A stretch of 64,000 nt of DNA, taken from the NCBI GenBank assembly GCA_009760855.2, contig WPIO01000028.1, positions 710,001 through 774,000 of the forward strand, read 5' to 3'. The translations under genes were made by a program, and so were the position numbers. Of the stretch, positions 1 to 10,189 are shown in pieces. The notes under the pieces are model-generated. The model ran no database searches and was not told the DNA's origin. It saw only the letters and a list, made by a program, of their open reading frames with translations. Each line of letters opens with the position of its first letter. The stretch's first letter is position 1. Origin of the DNA: Cristatella mucedo. Taxonomy: Eukaryota > Bryozoa > Phylactolaemata > Cristatellidae.

Positions 1-119
1 TGGCGACGGCCGGGCGTGCCCAGGCGACGGTGCGGGTCTTTGGCCATGGCGAGGCGCTGGCTCGTATCTAAGGCTGACGTTTTAGACCAGCTACGGTCGG
101 CGGCGCGATCGTGGCTCGG
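1..119. other. GC-rich stretch, no gene recognised
   Basis: This is a short CpG-containing block before the first LINE fragment. I see no splice-bounded reading frame or known repeat in it. Confidence 0.3.
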
Positions 120-330
120 CCGGGTTAGAGTAGGGGCATTTGGTGGGTCTTTGTGATTTGTCTTTCGTGTGCATGCGCCTGCCTACACTTCACCATCTGC
201 TTGTAAATGTTACCACCAATAATTCGGTACTGCTTTCTATGCACATCTGTAAAGTGCTTAGAAAGAGATTGAGGCCTCTGAGGGCGCTATATGAATGTTT
301 TATTATTATTATTATCATTAATGGGGCGAG
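120..330 (+). mobile_element. LINE-2 3' end fragment
   Basis: This matches the 3' untranslated end of the second LINE family of the window (compare 38095-38480 and 50045-50475). It has the 'ttggtgggtctttgtgatt' block, spaced 'tgc...cac' blocks, the tail 'gtgcttagaaagagattgagg...gagggcgct', and a terminal (ATT)n run. It is heavily 5' truncated and has no reading frame. Confidence 0.75.
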
Positions 331-456
331 ATCAAGGAGCTGGTGGCTGGTTGCCAAGTTCGCGAAACGCACCCGCCGACCCCCTCACACTACCCGTGTG
401 TCAAAATCGGCTTTCCCAGACAAGCCTCGCTCACTCCACGGTTCGAGCGGCTTCTA

Positions 457-633
457 ATAAAAAAATGTAAGCTGATTTAACAGCTCTTTTGTATAGTGAA
501 AGATTAAGCTTCTTCACGGCTATCACCACCGCTTGCAGTGTCAATAAGGGATCGCCTACTGCAGGATTCGAACCCACGACTTCGGGGTCGAGGTCGTGAA
601 CAGCAGCCGCCTTACTTAGTGTACCATCGCTGC
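457..633 (-). mobile_element. SINE-B (tRNA-derived), reverse
   Basis: Read on the minus strand, the element has a tRNA-like head with a B-box-like 'ggttcgaatcc', then a body (gatccc-ttattg...gcaagcggtggtgatagccgtgaag), then 'gctgttaaatcagct' and an A-rich end. On the + strand this appears as poly-A-like sequence at the left and the tRNA-like head at the right. At least a dozen relatives lie in the window. Confidence 0.75.
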
Positions 634-689
634 AATAACGATCAGCTCAAGCTTTGCCCCGTGCGACTAGAGACGCAGCAGACTTGGAC

Positions 690-760
690 ATAATAATACT
701 ACATTTGTATAGCACCCTCAGAGAACTGAATCTCTTCTAGGCATTTTACATGTACGCTTA
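690..760 (-). repeat. LINE-2/SINE-A type tail, reverse
   Basis: A 70-bp fragment with the reverse complement of the shared hairpin tail (agcaccctcagagaactgaatctct...ggcatttta). It is too short to assign to the LINE or the SINE. Nothing else is recognised between 634 and 925. Confidence 0.55.
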
Positions 761-925
761 TTAGCAAGCCCAGACGAAAATCTTTCGGCTCTTTGCTCAG
801 GCGCAGTCCGCAGTAGATTAGTCGCTTCTTGCTGACATCAACGCAAGTGACATAAATGATTTTTGCGCGGGCAGGGGCTCAATTTAGAAAGCGTTTTCTT
901 ACACCCTATACACGAACTGTGATTG

Positions 926-1075
926 ATGTCGGCCCCCAGACTTGGCCTAAGGGTAAGGTGCTTTCCTTTAACGACCAAGGTCATGGGTTCGAGCCCTGGG
1001 GCATATATAAAGCCTCTGGATAGAGATTAAGCTCTTTTATGTCGCTATACAAATGCCATGTGTATCTAATTGATC
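926..1075 (+). mobile_element. SINE-A, forward, degenerate
   Basis: The tRNA-like head has an A-box-like region (tggcctaagggtaaggtgct) and a B-box-like 'gggttcgagccc'. It is followed by 'catatataaagcc' and the LINE-2-type tail (agagattaagctctt...gctatacaaatg). It is older and more diverged than most SINE-A copies here. Confidence 0.65.
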
Positions 1076-1293
1076 TTGCTGACTTTTTGATGAAGATTAA
1101 ATGCGATTTTGTTTTTAACTCGTGCAACTTAGTGCAACGCCCCCAACGATTACGAACTACGAGATTGGCCTCTGATTTTAAACTGAGAACCGTTTTTGAA
1201 AAAGCCAAGAGGCCTACGAGTATCGCGCTGTATAGCAATGGATATATGTAGTGACATTTATTTATAACTTACGCTTTGGCTAGTAATTAAGGC

Positions 1294-1563
1294 GTGGGAC
1301 TGACAGGAGTCGTTCTCTTCGAGCGACGGTGCGGCACGTGGCTGCCGTGCAGGCACCGATGTGAAGCACCGTCGGCGGATGACAACTTCGCGATCTACTT
1401 GGTCACACCGCAGGGCCTCAGCTACCCTATGGAGCTATATTTGACGGGAGGAGTGTACGTGTCCCTTACGAGGGACATCAGAACTGAGCCTCCTGCCGGA
1501 AGCTGGACGTCCTGCGGAGATTCCTCCTTCTCAGGTTGGACAACTTTTGTCGGGCCAGGATAA
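1294..1563. other. unidentified open frame next to LTR-like element
   Basis: A frame of about 90 codons is open on + and ends at 1563; it begins with a non-ATG codon. A partly open frame also exists on -, and the composition does not say which, if either, is coding. On the minus strand this stretch lies directly downstream of the LTR-like element at 1570-1870, so it may be the start of the internal region of an LTR retrotransposon. No protein family is recognised. Confidence 0.25.
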
Positions 1564-1569
1564 GTAGCT

Positions 1570-1870
1570 GTTACGTTACTTTGTCTCCGGCTGCAGCAGC
1601 GCTAGTGGAATCTCACGGCGACACGAAGACACGAGCGGGCGAACGTGAGCTGTGAACGAGACTCAATCTTTATTCCCCCAGCGGGTACATATATGAGCTA
1701 GGGGCTGACTCACCACAGATAAGGGAGTACATCTGTGGTGAGCCACTGTGGTGGGCTACATGCTTACATCAAAGGCTGCACTGAGTCAATTGCTCAACCA
1801 CCTGCTGCAGGTGGGCATACATTAGTGGCCGAAAAGCAACAGGCGAACGCAACATAGCGGCTACTTTACT
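1570..1870 (-). mobile_element. LTR-like element, reverse
   Basis: On the minus strand this reads like an LTR and matches 15661-16041 and 52470-52770: a 'cacctgctgcaggtg' palindrome, a hairpin (12-bp perfect arms at 1709-1720 and 1731-1742), a TATA-like 'catatatgtacc', then 'ggggaataaagattgagtctcgtt' with a polyadenylation signal. That order (TATA, short spacing, AATAAA) is the usual U3-R layout. Exact ends and target duplications were not resolved. Confidence 0.55.
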
Positions 1871-2556
1871 TGCGTCTTCGGAGAAAACAGCGATACTCGC
1901 CTACGGAGGGAGGCACGCACAGCTAGGTCTACCAGCGCTTTGTTCATTACGTGCGATTGACCCAGCTTTACTTCTATGCAGGCGATACCCAGCTGTATGT
2001 GTCGCCTAAACCGACGGAATATGCTTCAGCGACTGGTAATCGGAATGCTTGCCTTGTAGACATTTGATCCTGGATGTCGGCCGATTTTCTCAAACTTATT
2101 GACGATAAAATGTAAGTCCTACTCATAGGACACCGAAGAGAGCTTTTGGACTATGAGACTTTTCTCTTACAATTGGTGATGCTTCAGTACGAACTTCATT
2201 GTGAGCTCGGAATTTAGGCCTCCTCCTTGATAGCAGTGTAAATTTCGAAAGTTTCATTAAGAAAACTGTCTCTACAACTAGCCACCACATCCGATGCCGG
2301 TGTAAGATAAGGACTATACACGTTAGTGATTTTCAATAAATCTAACTAGCTCCCGGTTCTGTCTAGGCTACATTACTGCAAATCCGTCATGGATAGGTTA
2401 CCAAAAATGCATTCAACCTCTACAGCCCGTCATGAATATGATTGCAAGGCTAGTCAGAAAATCTCCCATGTTCAGCCATATGTCTCCTTTGCTGAACGAG
2501 CTTCGATGGTTCCCGGCTGATCAACGAATAGAGAGATAAGTTCTTACGCTGACCCA

Positions 2557-2730
2557 TAAAAAATACTTCGGCTGATTTAGCAGCCTCTTTTTGTATAGCA
2601 ACAGAAGATCCTTTACGGCTATCACCACCGCTTGCAGTGGCGATACAGGATCGCTCACCACAGGATTCGAACACACGACCTCGAGGCCGAGGTCGTGAAA
2701 AGCAACCGCTTTCCTAGTAAGTCATTACCA
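2557..2730 (-). mobile_element. SINE-B, reverse, inside LINE-1
   Basis: Shares head and body with the SINE-B at 457-633. The left flank ends in the LINE word 'gctgacccataaa' and the right flank resumes with 'ggcct...tagcttggctcct', contiguous parts of LINE-1 at about 6718-6750. It is therefore an insertion into that LINE. Confidence 0.8.
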
Positions 2731-2859
2731 AAGGCCTGATATAGCTTGGCTCCTACATACCGAGCTGAACTGCCGCACCAGTTTCAGCCTCCTCGTAACC
2801 TCAGGTTCTCAGTGGACAATAAACTAGCTGTTCCGTTGCTACGCTTCTTAACCGTCAAG

Positions 2860-3008
2860 CAAATACGTATAAATATAATTCATTTGTACAGCGTCCTAAG
2901 AGAACTCTTTTCAGGCGCTTTACATATGCCACGGGGCTCGAGCCCACGACCTCAGCCAGACCTTGACCGGGGCGAGCACCTTGACCGCTGAACCAAACCA
3001 GCTCAGCA
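2860..3008 (-). mobile_element. SINE-A, reverse, inside LINE-1
   Basis: On the minus strand: a tRNA-like head (A box near tggtt...gcggtcaaggtgctcgcc, B box gggctcgagcc), 'gtggcatatgtaaagcgcctg', the hairpin tail, then 'acaaatgaattatatt'. A short direct repeat CAAGCA flanks it (left in 'gtcaagcaa', right in 'agcaagcat'), consistent with a target-site duplication. Confidence 0.85.
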
Positions 3009-3159
3009 AGCATGACAGAAGCTTTGCTCTGGTGGTTCTGGTCTATGGAACTCACTACCACGATTTGTACGCAACGTCATATCCTCCTGCTGCCGACTGT
3101 GGCACATCTGCTCAACCGTCCTGAGCTGCTCCTTCCACGCTACGTCACTGCCTTGACTG

Positions 3160-3328
3160 TCTTAAGGACCGTTATAGCCAAGAGGGTAAGGGACCCGTTC
3201 TTCACGACCGAGGTCATGGGTTCGAATTCTGCAGTGAGAGATCCTTTATTGCCAACTGTTAGCAGTGGTGATGGCCGCTAAGGTTCTTTTACCGCTACAT
3301 AAAATTAGGCTGCTAAATCATCTAATAT
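3160..3328 (+). mobile_element. SINE-B, forward, inside LINE-1
   Basis: Forward copy: tRNA-like head with 'gggttcgaattct' B-box, 'gatcctttattgcca', 'gcagtggtgatggccgctaagg', 'ggctgctaaatcatcta'. LINE-1 sequence is interrupted at 'cactgccttgactg' and resumes with 'tcctgactcagctatgc', as in the uninterrupted copy near 6985-7025. Confidence 0.8.
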
Positions 3329-3639
3329 TTTCCTGACTCAGCTATGCGTCTCACTGTCTCTTTGTTGAGTGAGATGAAGTCTGCTTGCTACCGCATGCGT
3401 ACCGAAAGCAGCTTAGGCTCTTAGTGCGCAATATAAATTCTTCTGCATCACATCTAAATAATCGCTGTGGCTTTGTGGAGTTACAGACGGAGATACAAAA
3501 CAATAAACCTGCTGCTCGTGCATTGATTTGACTCAGTCAGAATCGTGCCGCCTCGGCCCACACTGAGCGGAAACTCTACTTTCTGCGATGCAGCGATGCC
3601 GATGGTCAAGGCCAGGTTTGAATAGTTTGGTTGCAGCCC

Positions 3640-4130
3640 TACTAGATCTCGTGTGACAGCTAGCGACCATTAGCAGGTGCGTTGAGGCTAGCAACAGCTT
3701 GCTCCGGCTAGACCTAATTGTCAACGACGCGACCATGCCATCATGATCGACATCGCTATCCCATTTGACAACAACCAGGATGACCACCAGAAAAAGCTGC
3801 TGAGTGCAAGATCACGAAGTCACCAAGTACGCCGGCATTGCGAGTGACTTTCTGACGCTACCTGGCGGAGAACAGCAGCCTTTCCTCCAGCCTTTCGTTT
3901 TGGGCGCTCTTGGTTCAAGGTATCCGACGAAGGAAAGCTGCCTTGACGCTCTTTACGTCCCGTACAGATCATGGACGCCCTTCCGAAAGTTCCTCCAAGC
4001 TGCTACGATTGTGGGCAGCGAGGCTCCTCTGTAGAGAAATTCTCCTCGGGTGAAGTCAACCTTGCCGTCGTTCGAAAAGGTCACCGCCGAGACTGAGAAG
4101 AAGGAAGAACCAACTCCCGTGACTTTGTAG
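3640..4130 (+). pseudogene. R2-like retrotransposon C-terminal endonuclease relic
   Basis: Three short frames in succession read like the restriction-like endonuclease end of R2-type non-LTR elements. The first has RLDLIVNDAT (about 3700-3733). The second has IDIAIPFDNN (about 3742-3771), where the family has an aspartate-containing D-V/I-T/A-x-P-[FY]-E/D block. The third (3804-4034) has VTKYAGIASDFL and then FVLGALGSRYP, matching the K..KY..L and F.VGALGSW-type ending. Two frameshifts and a stop at 4032-4034 break it. The rest of the element is absent or unrecognisable. It is followed by a charged stretch with no assignment. Confidence 0.6.
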
Positions 4131-4899
4131 ACACTATAACACTACAGCCACCATGAAATCACGTGTCTAGCTGAACATCAGCAACTGTAAGCTTGTTTGC
4201 TAGTCTATCGGAATTCGTCTGCCACACCGGCTATAACAAGCATGCAATTCTTTGCGCTTTCTTCTTGCAATTCTTTTGCTAATTTGGTGTTGCATTCCGA
4301 GCCGTTCGCAGGATTTCGAGCACTGCAATATATTGTGCTACATAGCAAACTGCCTATATAGCAAACTGATGTACGTGAAGCATGATGACGCTAGTTCAAG
4401 GAACAAGCTATGAAGGTGCGTCCCTACTGCGAAAGGTTGTGGCTGGGTATGTGAAACGCCGGTACCTACCAAGATCCGGTTCGTTGCGATGCCACGCTCT
4501 CGCAGGCTTGGGAGGGCGAGAGTACGCCCTTATCTACAGATAATTAGCATTTGTTCAATACAATTCCCCATTCAGTACTGCATTATGCAGGCTGGCGCTG
4601 GCGTCTAGGGCATGCTCGGAGTATCTGGAGCAGGAATATCGCGAGTCTACAGGAAGCCTGATGAAAAAGCATCTTTTAGTTATTGGAGGCATTATCTGCA
4701 AAACTCAGTTGAAATCACAGCTTCAAGAAGCGTATTTTAAGATAGGCAAGTAGATCTCAGTTTGAAAGTGCCAGGCCACCAGCGGGACATGCCGTTGGGG
4801 CCATTTGAATAAATATTCCCACGTTCAATTGCATTAAATTTTGACCCACAAAGTTCATAACAGCGTGGTGTATTTTGGCTGAATCCGCTTCACAGACAG
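4131..4899. other. no recognised feature
   Basis: AT-rich intergenic sequence. I found no reading frame with family similarity, no splice-bounded exon and no match to the repeats elsewhere in the window. Confidence 0.4.
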
Positions 4900-7185
4900 T
4901 GGGAGTAAACTGCACCGAGTGATCTCACCTCGACCTGCAGTGTAACACTGGGCCACTGATGCGATGAACGTGACACTCAAGAGTGCTCTTGACAAGCATG
5001 CTCCCGTTCGCTCTATCCGTGTTCAAAGTCGTCGAGATTCCTTTCAATTTACAAAAAAACTCCTTAAGATGCGCCGTGTTAAGCGCAGGCTGGAACGTCG
5101 TTTCAAGAAATCGGGGTCTGAGGCAGACCTAGTCAATTTTAAAGACTTCCTTCGAGTTTACATCCGAAAGCTCAAAAAAACCAGGGCTTCTTTTTTCATT
5201 AGAAAGCTGAATTCCTGCCAGTCGGACACTAAACAGATTTATAAGACAGTAAACCATTTACTGGCCAATGCTGTGAGGTCTGACTCCCCAGATATTAAGG
5301 GCTCAGCCGAAAAGTTTTCAGCCTTCTTTACTTAAAAAATTGTGCACATTCGTGCCTCCATTAAGCCCCCTCCGACCAAAGCAATCGCCGTTCCTCAACC
5401 TGTGACCTTTCTTAAAAGGTTCTCCGATGTTTCTGCCAGTGATGTGGCTGCCTTATTAAGGTCTAGCAAAAAGAGCTCGTCTCCTGAAGACCCTATACCT
5501 TCATCTCTGTGGCCTTCACTTGCAGACCAACTTAGCCCTGCCATAACCAAGATTTTTAATGCTTCTTTGGGAAAAGGGGTCGTCCCCAAGTCCTTCAAAT
5601 CGGCAATCGTTAGACCAATTCTTAAAAAGCCTGGACTAGACACAGAGGTCCTAGCAAACTATCGTCCAGTTTCCCTTCTTCCGTTCTTATCAAAGATTCT
5701 TGAAAAAATTGTTGCTAAGCAGCTAGTTGAACATATTGAAAATAATGGAATGTCAGAAACATTTAACTCAGGGTTCAAGAGGCAGCACTCTATTGAAACT
5801 GCTTTCCTCCGTGTTAACAATGACATTCTACGTGGCAACGACGACGGGAATGTCACTGCCCTAGCTCTGCTAGATCTGTCTGCTGCCTTCGACATCACTG
5901 ATCACGAAGTTCCGCTTGAACGATTGAGAACAACGATCGGTCTGGCAGACGAAGCACTGGCGTCGTTTAAATCATACTTGTCTGATCGTGTTCAATCCGT
6001 GTCGTGTGGGGGTCAGGTCTCAGACATGAGAAGGGTCACCTGTGGAATCCCTCGAGGGTCTGTACTCGGTCCCTGGCTGTTCTTCATTTATACACAACCT
6101 CTGGGAAAAGTGATTAAGGCCCATGAAATAGGATATCACTTCTATGCTGACGATACTCAGTTGTTTCATTTAAACCGTTGGAATCTGCTGCAGCAACTGA
6201 GAAACTGAATGCTTGCCTTGCCGATATTCGATCCTGGATGTCGGAAAACTTCCTGAAATTAAATGATGATAAAACCGAACTGCTGCTCATAGGACACCCT
6301 AAGCGTGTAGCTGGATTAAACGGCTTTGCTTTTCTAATAAGTGATGCTATTGTGCGACCTTCACCACGTGCTTGTAATCTAGGTGTCGTTTTCGACAGCT
6401 GCCTCAATTTCAAAAGCTTCATTCAGAAGACTGCCTCTACAGCTAGCCATCACATCCGATCCTTATCCAAGATTAGAAGCTGTCTCCCACAGTGGCTTTT
6501 AAAAAATGTAACTAGCTCTTTAGTTCTGTCTCGGCTTGATTATTGTAATTCCCTTTTGGCTGGGCTGCCAAAGAAAGCCATTATGCGACTACAGCTGACT
6601 ATGAATATGGCTGCAAAACTGGTCTTCAAGTCTCAGCGGTTTGAGCACGTGTCATCTCTGCTGAAAGAGCTTGGATGGTTGCCGGTAGAGCAAAGGATAC
6701 AGAGCAAAGTTTTTACGCTGACCCACAAGGCCCGCCACGGCTTAGCTCCTTCGTACCTAGCTGAACTGCTGCATCAGTTTCAGCCTGTTCGCGCCCTCAG
6801 GTCCTGTGTGGACAATAAATTAGCTGTTCCATTCCTCCGCCTAAAGACAGTTGGCGACAGAAGCTTTAGCTCTGCAGGTCTTAGACTGTGGAACTCGCTT
6901 CCACAATTCTGACGAAACGACAACTACTCTCCAACTGCCGACTATGGCACATCTTTTTCAGCGGTCCTGAACTGCTACTTCCATGCTACTCACTACCTCA
7001 ACTGCTCTCCTGACTCTGCTATGCTTCCCACTTTCTCTGTGTTGCGTGAGACGAAGTGTGTTGGCTACCGAATGCGTACCGAAAGCCGCTTAGGCTGCGT
7101 GTGATCTACACAAAACTGCATAACACCCACATGGTCTTTATGACTTTGTGGAGTTACTTACGGAGATACATTACATTACATTACA
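4900..7185 (+). mobile_element. LINE-1, CR1/L2-like non-LTR retrotransposon, 5' truncated
   Basis: The best-preserved LINE of the window. It holds the end of the endonuclease-RT linker, the whole reverse transcriptase, the C-terminal region and a 3' UTR ending in a pentamer repeat (ttacattacattac, about 7163-7183). The apurinic endonuclease domain is missing, as expected for 5' truncation on insertion. The 3' UTR (tacacaaaact...cacatggtctttatgactttgtggagttac) is shared with the fragment at 37474-37911 and the relic at 1930-3510. The exact 5' end is uncertain (about 4860-4960). Confidence 0.85.
4964..6912 (+). pseudogene. LINE-1 reverse transcriptase, broken
   Basis: The reverse transcriptase copies element RNA at a nicked target. 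The frame runs 4964-5335 (linker, LDKHAPV then a basic stretch), is stopped by one TAA, and resumes in the same frame at 5342-6208. RT blocks there include [40 protein letters not shown] and [12 protein letters not shown] frameshift near 6170-6200 moves the C-terminal region ([44 protein letters not shown]) into the frame 6178-6912. A one-base loss at the end creates the stop; the copy at 37534 reads on beyond that point. With one stop and two shifts, this is inactive but fairly young. Confidence 0.85.
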
Positions 7186-8639
7186 TAGCAGGTCTAGTAT
7201 TGGAGCCACAGACCTCTACTGATTGGCTGGAAATCGCGTATCCCTAGACCAATTGTACTGTTCCTCTGCCACAACCGCTACTGCATATTGCAGCGTTTTT
7301 CACGCGATGGCAGTGGCAACATGTTTCGTATGCATAATGGCTCGCTCAACCAAGAGTTATCATTTAATACTAGTACATATTGAACCTGTTTCTTGATTAT
7401 ACTCTGTACGTCTTAGCTAGGGTTCATGTTTTGTTGTCAGCTCATAATTTTCTGGATTATTCACTGGTGAATGGCTTCACCTAAGCACTAAATCTCAGAC
7501 CTATAACATGAAACTAAAACTGCAGCTTCGCCAAGGTCATATTGGAAACGGCAGGCATATAGCAGCTTGAAAGTGTCGAGCAACTGCCACGGTCGGGCAG
7601 TGGAAGCTATTTGCAAAAAGACGGACATTTTTTGCCATTGCATGAACTTTTTTTAGTAGTATCAAAACAACACCATTTGTAATGAGAAATAAAACCGCAC
7701 CATTGAGCACATGGTTTTGGAAATAGTAGGTGGATCGAAGTTCGAAAGTGGCGCCTCCTGACTGGAATGGTATCAATGATCTCAATGGTAACTGGGGTCA
7801 AAAGTACACCTTCGGGCAGCCGACATTTTTAATCGGTATTCGCAAGTGCTGGGCCACTCGCTGGTTTGCATGCTGTTTGCATGAGAACGAGCCATTAGAA
7901 ATGCGTCAACATTTCTGGCTATTACCGAAATACCGCTATCTATAATATGAAAACAGAAGCGTGGCATCGTGCAGTCAACTGTGACAGCAGTAGGTGGATC
8001 GTAGGGCGACAGTGCCGCACCACTGGTGGAGCCTGGCCGAGCCGTTGAAAGTCATTTGCCGAAGATGACGCAGGCCCACTTGCATACATTTTGTTAATAA
8101 ATTCAAAACCGCCGCCTGCTAATGAATCGAGACTGTAACTTCGTGCAGCTTATTTTGAAGCTACGGGTGGATCATGAGCATTCTCTACAGGAATGAAGCT
8201 CGAAGCTAAAAATAATGTACGTGCATTCGCAGATTTTCGTCGTCAGTGTATTCGGCTGCAAGATTGAAATCTTGAACCTGGCGCCAAATATTCTGCCAGA
8301 GATCAAGCAAGCATCTAACTAACTGCGCTCCATGAAAGATGGTTGAACAGGCATTCCCTGACAAGCTTTCTCAAAATCTGACATGATATTTGCCGGATTC
8401 AGAGTTTGCATTATTAATGCGTGACGAAACTGGATACGCTGTTATTACTTCTATACCAGTCGCACAATGTAATACGTGTTTCTTTTTGGTATAATAGTAA
8501 TTGATTTGGAAAACAAAAAGCCGGTTAAATCAGCTAAGTCATATACAATACTTTGAAAAAAAATTCTTATATACTTTAGCTCTTTTGTCATGCGTGCATA
8601 CGCGATGGTCGCTAGCATTTACTAATAATCCATTTTTAA
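7186..8639. other. no recognised feature
   Basis: About 1.45 kb of AT-rich sequence without a supported gene. The phrase 'taggtggatcgaag'/'taggtggatcgtag' recurs at about 7728 and 7990, with a weaker form near 8165, hinting at an old diverged repeat that I could not delimit. Confidence 0.3.
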
Positions 8640-8695
8640 AGAGCTCTCCGAGAACTTACTCTCTTTATGTACTTTACATATATAGGTCGTTCGTT
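8640..8695 (-). repeat. LINE-2/SINE-A tail fragment, reverse
   Basis: Contains 'gagctctccgagaacttactctcttta...actttacatata', a decayed reverse copy of the hairpin tail. Confidence 0.45.
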
Positions 8696-8849
8696 GGCTT
8701 CCGCCTGTCTGGCCTCTGGTCGGACGAAGCGGTAGAACCACGCTCAGCTCCTCCGTCCTCCATCAGTCCTGCGCTTCGCCAGTCTAAGTGACGCATGCAC
8801 TATAGATTGAAGAAAGACCGAAACAGAAGCGTTTAATAGGGACGAATAA

Positions 8850-9110
8850 CTTATTTCGCGATTTTGACGACGCACTTTTGTCTTGCGCGCTTTTGTTACG
8901 ACGCTTCCCGACTTGACGGCATTTAAAAAGAACCTAAAAACGCACATGTTCCTCACAGCATTCGGTGGGTCCTTGCGGTTCGTCCTTTGTGCGCTCTTGC
9001 ATGCTGGCGTTGTGCAGGCTTCCACTAACCATTCGGTCATGCTTTCTTTGCAGCATACGTAAAATGCCTAGAAAGAGATTAAGTTCTCAGAAGTTGTTAA
9101 AATCATTGTT
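8850..9110 (+). mobile_element. LINE-2 3' end fragment
   Basis: Matches other LINE-2 ends: 'cccgacttgacggcatttaaaaagaacc', 'cattcggtgggtcctt', 'ccactaaccattcggtcatgctttctttgcagca', then 'gcctagaaagagattaagttctcag'. The first part encodes a remnant of the C-terminal PDL..FKKNLKT motif of the LINE-2 ORF. Confidence 0.75.
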
Positions 9111-9139
9111 AAAAAAGCGTTAATATCATTGACCCAACA

Positions 9140-10060
9140 CAGTTCAAGGTAAATGATCGGGCAACATCGACCAATGCAACGACAGCGTCGTCGCAGTGCC
9201 GGAGGCGGCGGTGCTTCCAGTCCTCGGCGAGGCCGGGGCAGCGCCGCGAAAATGATCCTGGGTTGAAGTCGCTAAGCGACAGCCTGCGCTCCGTCGACGT
9301 CGTCGAGCGTCCGCCGCGAAGGTGGCGACTGGCGACGCCGGCGCCGGCGGCGGCTGCTGCGGCTCGGAAGGCGCGGTCGCTCAGATGCGCGCGTGCGCTC
9401 GCTCGACGCTCTAGCGCCTAGCCACGCGCCAGCGGCCGTCGTTAGCGACACGCGTTCTTCCCGTTTGACGGTCGAGCGGGAAAAGCGACGACGACGAATC
9501 ACAGGAGAGCGTCACTGGCTGACGCTCGGGACTATTCAAAGCCGGCACCAGCTAACGCTGTGGCAGCGTTCTGAGTCGCGAAAGCGGCTGCTGGGTCGGA
9601 ATGCGCGGAACGTATTCGAAGAAGCCGGGAGCGCTGTAGAGATTGCGTGCCGTGCCTTCGCGAGCGCGCGCGCGCGCGTGAGTGCGCTCTTGCGCTCCGC
9701 TGCCAGAAGCTCCGTAAAAAGCCGCGCACGTTTAGCCGACGTTGCGCTGAAGAGTCTTCGCAGCTCTACCGGCCTATGTGACTTTCGGCGCGCCCATACT
9801 GCATTGCGAAATTAGCCCCGACGACGCACCAGCGACGACGCGCAGACACCGCGGTGCTTTAGCGTACGTACGTTCTCTTCTCGCTACGGCTCGCAGCGCG
9901 ACGGCAGAGCACAGCGGCGGCGCAGCTCTCCGCGGCGTCTCGCTTGCGACTGCCCTCCACGTTGGGTCTCCGCTGTCTCCCGGGACCGCTCGTCTCGCCT
10001 CTTCTTATCAGCGACCGCTAATAAACGGCGGGCTGATGGACCACAGCCGCGCGCCGGCTT
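9140..10060. promoter_or_regulatory. CpG-rich block, candidate promoter or 5' region
   Basis: About 0.9 kb of very GC- and CpG-dense sequence (for example gcgagcgcgcgcgcgcgtg near 9660). It has several overlapping arginine/alanine-rich frames on both strands, typical of unconstrained CG-rich DNA. In animals such blocks often mark promoters. It lies 1.4 kb upstream of KAP exon 1 but has no obvious counterpart upstream of KAP copy 2, so it may serve a different, unseen transcript. No exon could be defined. Confidence 0.4.
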
Positions 10061-10189
10061 GTCCCTAAGCTACATGCAGTGGCTATTCGAGCGTAGGTTA
10101 GGGGACGGCAGCTGCATACCGGCCTGCCTGCGTCCCAGTCACACGTACGTTTCGTCAGCAGGCTTTCGCGGCCGAAAAATGTCAGTTAA

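Larger units (their letters stand above)
1930..3510 (+). mobile_element. LINE-1 (CR1/L2-like) 3' half, degenerate, with nested SINEs
   Basis: This is an old copy of the LINE at 4900-7185. It starts near the reverse transcriptase YADD box (here HFYAGDTQLY, near 1970, with the second residue changed) and continues through the post-RT region and 3' UTR to 'tttgtggagttacagacggagatac' near 3500. It carries many stops and frameshifts. Three SINEs have been inserted (2557-2730, 2860-3008, 3160-3328), and the LINE sequence resumes after each. Confidence 0.8.
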
